Shown here in pieces: positions 17,994 to 25,021 of a stretch of DNA of 64,000 nucleotides; position 1 is the first letter of the stretch, and every line of letters starts with the position of its first letter. A program made the translations under genes and the position numbers. The stretch is from Streptomyces sp. HNM0574 (GTDB taxonomy: Bacteria; Actinomycetota; Actinomycetes; Streptomycetales; Streptomycetaceae). The notes under the pieces are model-generated. The model did not search any database. It was not told the origin of the DNA and worked only from the letters and a program-made list of their open reading frames with translations. Location: positions 62,001 through 126,000 of the forward strand of contig NZ_JAASAH010000018.1 in the NCBI RefSeq assembly GCF_012726235.1, given 5' to 3'.

Positions 17994-19349
17994 TCAGTTC
18001 TCGGCCGGCACCGGGAGGGTGGCCAGGACCTGGAAGCCGCCGCCGGGGCGCGGGCCGGTGTCGATCGCGCCCCCGGACAGCCGGACCCGCTCGCCCAGCC
18101 CGATCAGCCCGTGCCCGCCGCTGGGCAGCAGGTCCGCTCCCCCGGCGTCCGGACCGTGGCCCTCGGCGGGCCCGTTGGTGACCTCGACGCGCAGCTCCCG
18201 CCGCCCGTAGCCGAGCCGGACCTCGGTCTCCGCGCCGGGCGCGTGCTTGTGCACATTGGTCAGCGCCTCCTGCACCACCCGGTACGCGGCGCGCTCCACC
18301 GGGTCGGGCAGCGTGCGCCGCTCGCCCTCGGCCCGCAGGGTGACGGGCAGTCCGGCGGCGCGCGAGGCGGCCACCAGTCCGCCGGCCTGCTCCAGCGTGG
18401 GCCGCGCCCGCTGCTCCTCGGCGGACGGGGCGTCGCCGGTCCCTTCGGCGGACCCGGTGCCGCGTGCCGGTTCCTCGCCGTCGCGCCGCAGCACACCGAG
18501 CATCTCCCGCAGTTCGTGCAGCGCCTGCCGGCCCGCCGTGCGGATGGTGGCGGCCGCCTGCCTGCTGGTCTCCGGGTCGTGGGCGACGGCCTCCAGCGCG
18601 TTGGCGTGCACGACGATCAGGCTCACCTGGTGCGAGACCACGTCGTGCATCTCCCCCGCGATACGGGCCCGTTCCTCGACGCGGGCGGCCTCCGCAATCA
18701 GCCGCTGCTCCCGCTCGGCGCGCTCGGCCCGCTCCAGCAGCGCGGCGTGCACCGCGCGGCGCTCCCGCACGTACAGGCCGATGAGCAGCGGGACCAGGAG
18801 TTGCACGGCGAAGCGGAACAGCCAGCCGGCCAACTCGCCCAGGGTGAGCGCCGGGAGGCTGTCCCACGGGGCGAAGGCGAGCAGGCCGACGCCCGCCAGC
18901 GCCCAGGTGAGGGCCTGGCTCCTGGTGTGCCGGTAGGCGCCGGCCGCGTAGAAGGCGAAGAGCCCGGCGAAGGGGGACGCCTGGGTGACGGCGCCCGCGA
19001 GCGAGACGAGCGCGACGGCCACGGGGAAGCGGCGGCGCGCGAGGAGCGGCAAGGCGCCCAGCGCGGCGAGGAGATGGTTGCCCCACGGTTCGGGCGCGGG
19101 CCCGAGGTAGGGGTTCTTGGTGCTGGCGTACACCGAGAGCAGGAGCACGAGGGCGGTGGTCCAGCAGTCGGCGGCGACCGGCCTCCGCACCGCCCGCCAC
19201 AGGCTCCGGGACCGCTCCCGGAGGCCGTCCTTCCGCGAGGGGGCCGGGCCGGGGTCCGGGGGCGTGGGGTGTCCGGCGTCCGCGGGGCCGGTTCCCGTCT
19301 GTGCGCCGGGTCCTGGCTTCGTCCGGCCCGCGCGGCTGCTGTCGTTCAT
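17994..19349 (-). CDS. Orphan sensor histidine kinase (HisKA_3 type)
   Basis: 451 residues from ATG 19349. A disordered N-terminus (about 60 residues) is followed by about five membrane helices (VADCWTTALVLLLSVYA to FAVQLLVPLLIGLYV), then a coiled coil, the phospho-acceptor motif EMHDVVSHQVSLIVVHANALE with His in MHDVVSH, and the HATPase domain with N box EALTNVHKHAPG and G box GHGLIGLGERV. This is the NarL-partner class of kinase. Normally a LuxR-type response regulator gene is adjacent; here the neighbours are a DUF899 gene and an iminopeptidase gene, so the partner lies elsewhere. Confidence 0.88.
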   Translation of the reverse strand: MNDSSRAGRTKPGPGAQTGTGPADAGHPTPPDPGPAPSRKDGLRERSRSLWRAVRRPVAADCWTTALVLLLSVYASTKNPYLGPAPEPWGNHLLAALGALPLLARRRFPVAVALVSLAGAVTQASPFAGLFAFYAAGAYRHTRSQALTWALAGVGLLAFAPWDSLPALTLGELAGWLFRFAVQLLVPLLIGLYVRERRAVHAALLERAERAEREQRLIAEAARVEERARIAGEMHDVVSHQVSLIVVHANALEAVAHDPETSRQAAATIRTAGRQALHELREMLGVLRRDGEEPARGTGSAEGTGDAPSAEEQRARPTLEQAGGLVAASRAAGLPVTLRAEGERRTLPDPVERAAYRVVQEALTNVHKHAPGAETEVRLGYGRRELRVEVTNGPAEGHGPDAGGADLLPSGGHGLIGLGERVRLSGGAIDTGPRPGGGFQVLATLPVPAEN

Positions 19350-19461
19350 CGTCCACCGAGGGTAGACACCCCGCGTACGGGCTCTCCGCGCACCCTGCCG
19401 CCCGGCTCCCGGCGTCTGCTTGACTGGCCCGCGCCCCCTAGCCGTCCCGGGAGGTCCGCGC

Positions 19462-20418
19462 ATGGGCACGCTCTATCCGCCGGTCGAGCCGTACGAGACG
19501 GGGATGCTCGACGTCGGCGACGGGAATTTCGTGTACTGGGAGGTCTGCGGCAACCCGGCGGGCAAGCCCGCGCTGGTCGTGCACGGCGGCCCCGGCTCGG
19601 GGTGCGGTCCGGGCGCCCGGCGCTGCTTCGACCCCGAGCGGTACCGGGTGGTCCTCTTCGACCAGCGCGGCTGCGGCCGCAGCACCCCGCACGCCGCCGA
19701 CCCGGCCACGGACCTGCGGCACAACACCACGCGTCATCTGGTCGCCGACATGGAGCGGCTGCGGGAGCACCTGGGCATCGGGCGGTGGCTGCTGTACGGC
19801 GGCTCGTGGGGGTCGACGCTGATCCTGGCGTACGCGGAGGCCCACCCGGAGCGGGTCACGCAGATCGTCGTCCCCGCCGTCACCACCACCCGCCGCTCGG
19901 AGATCGACTGGCTCTACCGGGGCGTGGGCCGGTTCTTCCCCGAGCAGTGGGAACGCTTCCTCGCGGGCGCCGGCACACCCCCGGACGGCGACGTCGTCGC
20001 GGCCTACGCGGCGCTGACCAACCATCCCGAGGCCGCCGTCCGGGAGCGGGCCACCGCCGACTGGTGCGCCTGGGAGGACGCGGTCCTCTCCGGCGAGACG
20101 GGCAACGCCTCCCGCCCGTACGGCGACCGGCCGCCCGCGGCGCGGACGGCGCTGGTGCGGATCGCCGCGCACTACTTCGCGCACGGCGCCTGGCTGGAGG
20201 AGGGCGCGCTGCTCCGCGACGCCGGACGGCTGGCGGGCATCCCGGGCGTGCTGATCCACGGCCGTCTCGACCTGGGCGGCCCGCTGCGCACGGCCTGGGA
20301 GCTGGCCCGCGCCTGGCCGGACGCGGAGCTGACCGTTGTCGAGGACGCGGGCCATCTCGGCACCGACGCCACCGCCGCCCACGTCCTGGCCGCCCTGGAC
20401 CGCTTCGCCGCGCACTGA
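19462..20418 (+). CDS. pip: Prolyl (proline) iminopeptidase
   Basis: 318 residues from ATG 19462. Motifs are HGGPGSGCGPGARRCFDP, FDQRGCGRS, the nucleophile elbow GGSWGS, HGRLDLGGP with the catalytic Asp, and AGHLG with the His. These are diagnostic of serine prolyl aminopeptidases (peptidase family S33), which remove N-terminal proline from peptides in the cytosol. Length is normal for the family. It is divergent from the kinase gene and convergent with the transporter gene, so it forms its own unit. Confidence 0.92.
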   Translation: MGTLYPPVEPYETGMLDVGDGNFVYWEVCGNPAGKPALVVHGGPGSGCGPGARRCFDPERYRVVLFDQRGCGRSTPHAADPATDLRHNTTRHLVADMERLREHLGIGRWLLYGGSWGSTLILAYAEAHPERVTQIVVPAVTTTRRSEIDWLYRGVGRFFPEQWERFLAGAGTPPDGDVVAAYAALTNHPEAAVRERATADWCAWEDAVLSGETGNASRPYGDRPPAARTALVRIAAHYFAHGAWLEEGALLRDAGRLAGIPGVLIHGRLDLGGPLRTAWELARAWPDAELTVVEDAGHLGTDATAAHVLAALDRFAAH

Positions 20419-20440
20419 GGCGGCCCGGACGCGCCCCCGT

Positions 20441-21808
20441 TCAGGCCGGGTTGTCCGCCGGTGCCGGTTCGCGGGCTGCGGGTGCGCGGCCGAGGCGGCG
20501 GACGGCGGGGACGAGGGCGATGGCCAGCGCGCCGACGGCGCCCGCGAGCGCGAAGGTGAGGAAGCCCCACCCGGCGCTGCCGCCCGCGAGGACGACCCCG
20601 CCGAGCCACGGGCCGACGATGGCGCCGCTGCGGCCCACCCCGGTGATCCAGCCGAGCCCGGCGGCCCGCTCGCTCGGCCCGTAGGTGGCGTCGCTCGCCG
20701 CGTAGACCATCGTCAGCGCGCTGAACAGCCAGATGCCGGTGAGGAAGACGACGACGTACGCGACGGCCAGCGGCAGCGGGAAGGTGAGCAGCAGGGTGCC
20801 CGCGGCGGTGAGCACGAACCAGATCGCGGCGACCCGTACCGCGCCGAACCGGTCGGCGGTGCGTCCGGCGATCAGCATGCCGACGATGCCGCCCGCGTTG
20901 ATCACCATCAGGAAGGCGACGGAGGAGGTCGTGCCGTAGCCGGAGGCGCGCATCAGCTGCGGGAGCCAGGTGCTGACGCTGTAGACCAGCAGCAGCCCGC
21001 AGAAGGCCGCGGCCCAGAACAGCGGTGTCGCCCAGCGCAGTTCGCCGCGGAACAGCGCGGCGACGGCGGCGAGCCGGCCCTTTGCCCCGCCTTCGGGCGC
21101 CTCGGCGGCGGCGGGGCGTGCCATGCCGTACCGGTCGGCGAGCGCGTCGGCCTCGGCGCGGCGGCCCTGTGCGAGGAGCACGCCCGGCGACTCGGGAAGG
21201 TACCTGAGCAGCAGCGGCACGGCGACGACGGCGGGCAGGGCGCCGGCCCAGAACACCCAGCGCCAGCCGTGCTGCGGGTCGAGCGGGCCGAGGGCGAGCC
21301 CAAGGCCGGTGGCGGCCATGCCGCCCGCGTGGTACGAGGTCATCAGCAGGCCCATGGCCAGCGCGGCCCGCCGCGGCGGCGCGAACTCGGCGACCATCGC
21401 GAGGCAGGTGGGCATCAGCCCTCCGAGGCCGAGCCCGGCCAGGAACCGTCCGCCGCCGAAGACTTCGGCGGTGGGCGCGAGCGCGCAGAGCGCGGAGCCG
21501 GCGGAGAAGAGGACGATGCTCCACACCAGGACGGGCCTGCGGCCCAGCCAGTCGGTGACGTTGCCCGCGGCGAGGGCGCCGACGAGCATGCCCGCCGTGG
21601 TCCAGCTGCCGATGCTGCCCGCCGCGCTCTCGGTGAGGCCGAGGCCCGGGTCGTCGAGCAGGTGCGGCATGACGGCGCCGTAGATGTTGACGTCCATCCC
21701 GTCGAAGAAGACGGCGAGCCAGCACAGGGCGAGGACGGGGGCGACGGACCTGAAGTCGTGGCCCCGCGCCGGCGGCGCGGCCGAAGGACCGTTCGGGGAC
21801 GGGGACAT
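20441..21808 (-). CDS. MFS aromatic-acid:H+ symporter (AAHS family, PcaK-like)
   Basis: 455 residues, 12 predicted membrane helices. The first loop has FFDGMDVNIYGAVMPHLL, containing the DGxD of aromatic-acid symporters, and the TM2-3 loop GNVTDWLGRRPVLV is the MFS signature. A long cytosolic loop between helices 6 and 7 (YLPESPGVLLAQGRRAEA) is also typical. It probably takes up 4-hydroxybenzoate or protocatechuate by proton symport. It lies 44 bases behind pobA on the same strand, so one transcript from the pobA promoter is likely, giving uptake and hydroxylation together. Confidence 0.85.
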   Translation of the reverse strand: MSPSPNGPSAAPPARGHDFRSVAPVLALCWLAVFFDGMDVNIYGAVMPHLLDDPGLGLTESAAGSIGSWTTAGMLVGALAAGNVTDWLGRRPVLVWSIVLFSAGSALCALAPTAEVFGGGRFLAGLGLGGLMPTCLAMVAEFAPPRRAALAMGLLMTSYHAGGMAATGLGLALGPLDPQHGWRWVFWAGALPAVVAVPLLLRYLPESPGVLLAQGRRAEADALADRYGMARPAAAEAPEGGAKGRLAAVAALFRGELRWATPLFWAAAFCGLLLVYSVSTWLPQLMRASGYGTTSSVAFLMVINAGGIVGMLIAGRTADRFGAVRVAAIWFVLTAAGTLLLTFPLPLAVAYVVVFLTGIWLFSALTMVYAASDATYGPSERAAGLGWITGVGRSGAIVGPWLGGVVLAGGSAGWGFLTFALAGAVGALAIALVPAVRRLGRAPAAREPAPADNPA

Positions 21809-21852
21809 GGCGGCTCTCGTTTCTGCCGGGGACGGGACGGGGTGGAGCTCGG

Positions 21853-23028
21853 TCAGGGCAGGGGCAGCCCGGTGTACTGCTCGGCGAGTTCGGCGCGCGC
21901 GGTGCGGGAGGTGACGACCCGGTCGAGCCGGGCCCGCCGGAGCCGCCGCTCGAAGGGGTCGGCGCCGGGGTCGGTGTGCAGCATCGTCGTCATGCCGTAG
22001 CTGAAGCGTTCGGCCTGCCAGACGCGGCGGAGGCAGTCGGCCGAGTAGCGCTCCAGGCGGGCGGCGGAGCCGGTGCGCCGCTCGTGGGCCAGGGCCCGGG
22101 CGAGGGTGACGACGTCGCCCACGGCGAGGTTGAGGCCCTTGGCGCCGGTGGGCGGGACGATGTGCGCCGCGTCCCCGGCGAGGAACAGGTTCCCGTGCCG
22201 CATCGGCTCGTGCACGTAACTGCGCATCGGGGTCACGGACTTGGCGGTGACGGGCCCGCGGCGGAGGGTCCAGCCGTCGTGGGTGGCGAGGCGGCGGTCG
22301 AGCTCCTCCCAGATCTCCTGCTCGCTCCAGTCCGCGGCGTCGGTGCCGTCGGGCACCTGGAGGTAGAGCCGGGAGACCTCGGGCGAGCGCATGCTGAGCA
22401 GCGCGAAGCCCCGTTCGTGGGCCGCGTAGACCAGTTCGTCGCTGGAGGGCGGCACGTCGGCCAGGACGCCGAGCCAGCCGTACGGGTAGTCGCGGCCGAA
22501 GACGTGGGAGACGTGCGCGGGGACGGCGGTGCGGGAGACGCCGTGGAAGCCGTCGCAGCCGACGACGTAGCGGCACTCCAGGACGTCCTCGCGGCCCTCG
22601 TGGGTGAAGCGGACGCGCGGGGCGTCCGACTCGGCGTCCTCGACGGCGAGGGCGGTGGCGCCGAACAGCAGCGGTCCGCCGTCCTCGGCCCGGAGGGCGA
22701 TGAGGTCCTTCACGACCTCGGTCTGCGCGTACACCATGACGGAGCGGCCGCCGGTGAGGGCGGGGAAGTCGATGCGGTGGCGGGCGCCGTCGACGCGGAG
22801 TTCGATGCCGTCGTGGCGGAGCCCCTCGCGGTCCATGCGGCCGGCGGCGCCGCACTCGCGGAGGACGTCGACGGTGCCCTGCTCCAGGATTCCGGCGCGC
22901 TGGCGCGCTTCGGCGTAGGCCCGGTCGCGGCTCTCCAGGACGACGGAGTCGATTCCGGCGCGGTGCAGGAGGCGGGCGAGCAGCAGCCCTGCCGGTCCGG
23001 CGCCGATGATGCCGACGGTGGTGCGCAT
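21853..23028 (-). CDS. pobA: 4-hydroxybenzoate 3-monooxygenase
   Basis: 391 residues, the usual size. FAD-binding motifs: GIIGAGPAGLLLARLLHRAG (9-28), VVGCDGFHGVSR, and GDAAHIVPPTGAKGLN near 280. RQRAGILEQGTVDVLRE and the VYAQTEVVKDL region are characteristic of PobA. The enzyme converts 4-hydroxybenzoate, NAD(P)H and O2 to protocatechuate, entry point of the beta-ketoadipate pathway. AAGGGGAC lies before the ATG. The downstream AAHS transporter and the divergent IclR regulator confirm the assignment. No protocatechuate dioxygenase genes are in the window. Confidence 0.95.
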   Translation of the reverse strand: MRTTVGIIGAGPAGLLLARLLHRAGIDSVVLESRDRAYAEARQRAGILEQGTVDVLRECGAAGRMDREGLRHDGIELRVDGARHRIDFPALTGGRSVMVYAQTEVVKDLIALRAEDGGPLLFGATALAVEDAESDAPRVRFTHEGREDVLECRYVVGCDGFHGVSRTAVPAHVSHVFGRDYPYGWLGVLADVPPSSDELVYAAHERGFALLSMRSPEVSRLYLQVPDGTDAADWSEQEIWEELDRRLATHDGWTLRRGPVTAKSVTPMRSYVHEPMRHGNLFLAGDAAHIVPPTGAKGLNLAVGDVVTLARALAHERRTGSAARLERYSADCLRRVWQAERFSYGMTTMLHTDPGADPFERRLRRARLDRVVTSRTARAELAEQYTGLPLP

Positions 23029-23087
23029 CGGGGTCGTCCCCTTCCGTGCGGGCGGGTGCGGCGGCGTTCAACTGCCCGGGCACCCCG

Positions 23088-23116
23088 CCTTGTTCGCCTG
23101 GTGAACTTCTGTTCAT
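23088..23116 (-). promoter_or_regulatory. IclR-type operator of pobA
   Basis: On the minus strand: ATGAAC, three bases, then AGTTCACCAGGCGAACAAGG. The 20-base part is identical to that at 10651-10670 and has the same orientation and distance to its gene (59 bases before ATG). It lies between pobA and the divergent IclR gene, so it may control both. Confidence 0.72.
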
Positions 23117-23130
23117 AATGTGCTCGCCGG

Positions 23131-23160
23131 AGTCTCCGTCCACCGGAATTCCGGTGTCAA
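23131..23160 (-). promoter_or_regulatory. Candidate pobA promoter
   Basis: Minus strand TTGACA (23160-23155), an 18-base spacer, GAGACT (23136-23131), then 14 bases to the operator. The layout is the same as in front of the aldehyde dehydrogenase gene. Confidence 0.55.
23141..23156. promoter_or_regulatory. Perfect 16-base palindrome in the pobA/IclR intergenic region
   Basis: CACCGGAATTCCGGTG equals its own reverse complement. It fills most of the space between the pobA -35 and -10 elements and lies 42 bases before the IclR start codon. It may be a second operator, for example for autoregulation. Confidence 0.4.
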
Positions 23161-23197
23161 CGGGTGTGCGCGAAGTTCCAACGGCTGGAGGGGCGCG

Positions 23198-24919
23198 ATG
23201 CCGGGAGGGGAGACCGGGGCGGCCGTACGTCCGCTGGAGCGCGGGCTGGCCGTGCTGCGGGCGATGGCGGACCCGGGCGGGCAGGGGAAGGAACGCTTCC
23301 GTCCGGCCGAACTGGTGCACGCCACCGGCCTGCCGCGCTCGACCGTCGACCGGGTCGTCGCCACCCTCGCCCACCTCGGTTACGTCCACTTCGACGGCGT
23401 GACGGCGGCACCGGCACCCCGGCTGATGGAGCTGGGCAACGCCTACCTCGACGCCTCCGGGCTGCCCGGGGCACTCGCCGGACGGGCCGCCCGGCTGGCC
23501 GACGAGCTCGACGAGTCGGTGTCGCTGGCCGTGCCGGACGGCGACGGCGTCCGGTTCGTCGCGCAGGCCACCCGCCGCCGCACCATGGCCCTCGCCTTCC
23601 GCATGGGCGACCTGCTGCCAGCCGAACGCTGCGCCCCCGGCGCCCTGTTCGCCGCCGCCTGGGACGCCGCCCGGTGGCGGCGCTGGCGCGAGCGGCACGC
23701 GGCGGACCCCTGCGACGCGGGCTTCCCCGCCGTCCCGCGCCGCCGCCCCGGGGCCGGCGGCGGTGAACCGGGCGCGGTCGAGGCGGAGTTCGCCCGGCGG
23801 GCCGGCGCTGCGGGCGCCGACGGGTGGGCCGTGGACGACCAGCTGATAGAGCCGGGGCTGGTCGCCGTCTGCGTCCCCGTGCACGGGCCGGACGGCTCGC
23901 CCGCCTGCGCCCTGAGCGTCGTCAGCCACACCAGCCGGCACGACGCGCCCGGACTGGCCCGCGCGGTGCTGCCCCGGCTGCGGGAGGCGTCGGCGGAGAT
24001 GACGGCGGCGCTCGGCGGACCGGTCCAAGGCCCCGACGGCGGGGGCGGGTTCGCGGACGCCGCCGGCCTGCCCGGTGCCAAGGCGGAACTCGGGGCCGGG
24101 TATCTGCAGTCGCTCGCGCGCGGGCTCGCGGTGCTGCGGGCGCTCGGGCGCGCGCGGGGCGCGGGGCTGCCGCTCACGGCGCTCGCCGAGGCCACGGGCC
24201 TCCCCCGCGCCACCACCCGCCGCATGCTGCACGCCCTGGAGACCCTCGGGTACGCGGCCGCCACGGACCCGTCCTCGCACGGGTCCGCGCGGGCGGCCGG
24301 GCGGCTCTTCCGGCCGCTGCCCCGGGTGCTGGAGCTGGGCCACGCGCGGCTGTCGGGCCTGTCCTTCGCCGACATCGTCCAGCCCCATCTGCGGCGCCTG
24401 GTGGACCGGGTGGACGAGTCCGCTTCCGTCACCGTCCTCGACGAGCCGGAGCGCACCGACATCCGGTACCTGGCCCGCGTCGACTCCAGCCGCGTGCTGG
24501 GCGTCAGCATCGCCCCCGGCACCCGCTTCCCCGCGTACGTGACGGCGATGGGCCGGGTCCTGCTCGCGGGGCTCCCGGCGCCGGAGCGGGCTGCCGCGCT
24601 GGCGCGGGCCCGCCCCAGGGCGCACACCCCGCACACCGTCACCGCGCCGTCCGAACTGGCCGCGCTGGTCGAGCGGGCGGCCCGCGAGGGCAGCGCCGTG
24701 GTGGGCGACGAGCTGGAGGAGGGGCTGCGCTCGGTCGCCGTCCCGCTGCGCGCGGCGGACGGCCGGGTGCTCGCCGCCGTCAACATCGCCCGGCACTCGG
24801 GCACCGGGTCGGCCGAGGACACCCGCCGCGAACTCCTCCCGCACCTGCGGGAGACGGCCGCCGCGATGGAGGCCGACCTCCGCGTCGCGGGCCGCCACCA
24901 GCCGCTGCGCACCTCCTGA
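23198..24919 (+). CDS. Tandem (duplicated) IclR-family regulator, PobR/PcaR-like
   Basis: 573 residues, twice the normal IclR length, from ATG 23198 with GGAGGGG upstream. Two complete units are visible: HTH 1 LVHATGLPRSTVDRVVATLAHLGYV (about 36-60) with an effector domain to about 270, and HTH 2 LAEATGLPRATTRRMLHALETLGYA (about 329-353) with the effector domain SADIV-type segment FADIVQPHLRRLVDRVDESASVTVL to the end. IclR proteins of this group (PobR, PcaU, PcaR) control 4-hydroxybenzoate and protocatechuate genes. The gene is divergent from pobA across the shared operator. Two DNA-binding domains per chain fit an operator with more than two half-sites. Whether it activates or represses is unknown. 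Confidence 0.88.
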   Translation: MPGGETGAAVRPLERGLAVLRAMADPGGQGKERFRPAELVHATGLPRSTVDRVVATLAHLGYVHFDGVTAAPAPRLMELGNAYLDASGLPGALAGRAARLADELDESVSLAVPDGDGVRFVAQATRRRTMALAFRMGDLLPAERCAPGALFAAAWDAARWRRWRERHAADPCDAGFPAVPRRRPGAGGGEPGAVEAEFARRAGAAGADGWAVDDQLIEPGLVAVCVPVHGPDGSPACALSVVSHTSRHDAPGLARAVLPRLREASAEMTAALGGPVQGPDGGGGFADAAGLPGAKAELGAGYLQSLARGLAVLRALGRARGAGLPLTALAEATGLPRATTRRMLHALETLGYAAATDPSSHGSARAAGRLFRPLPRVLELGHARLSGLSFADIVQPHLRRLVDRVDESASVTVLDEPERTDIRYLARVDSSRVLGVSIAPGTRFPAYVTAMGRVLLAGLPAPERAAALARARPRAHTPHTVTAPSELAALVERAAREGSAVVGDELEEGLRSVAVPLRAADGRVLAAVNIARHSGTGSAEDTRRELLPHLRETAAAMEADLRVAGRHQPLRTS

Positions 24920-25021
24920 CAGGCGGGCCCGCGCACGCCGGCGGGCGCACCCTCCGGAATCCCTCGTGAACTACGGGTGAACCGGCTGACGCCGCCCGTG
25001 CGCGGGCGTCATCATGCTCCC

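Noticed and set aside
17241-20684. Open plus-strand frame of 1147 codons
   Set aside because: It runs through the DUF899, kinase and iminopeptidase genes in a wrong frame and has no domain or ribosome binding site.
21809-24898. Minus-strand extension in front of the MFS transporter
   Set aside because: The frame stays open through pobA and the IclR gene only because of base composition; the transporter protein begins at 21808.
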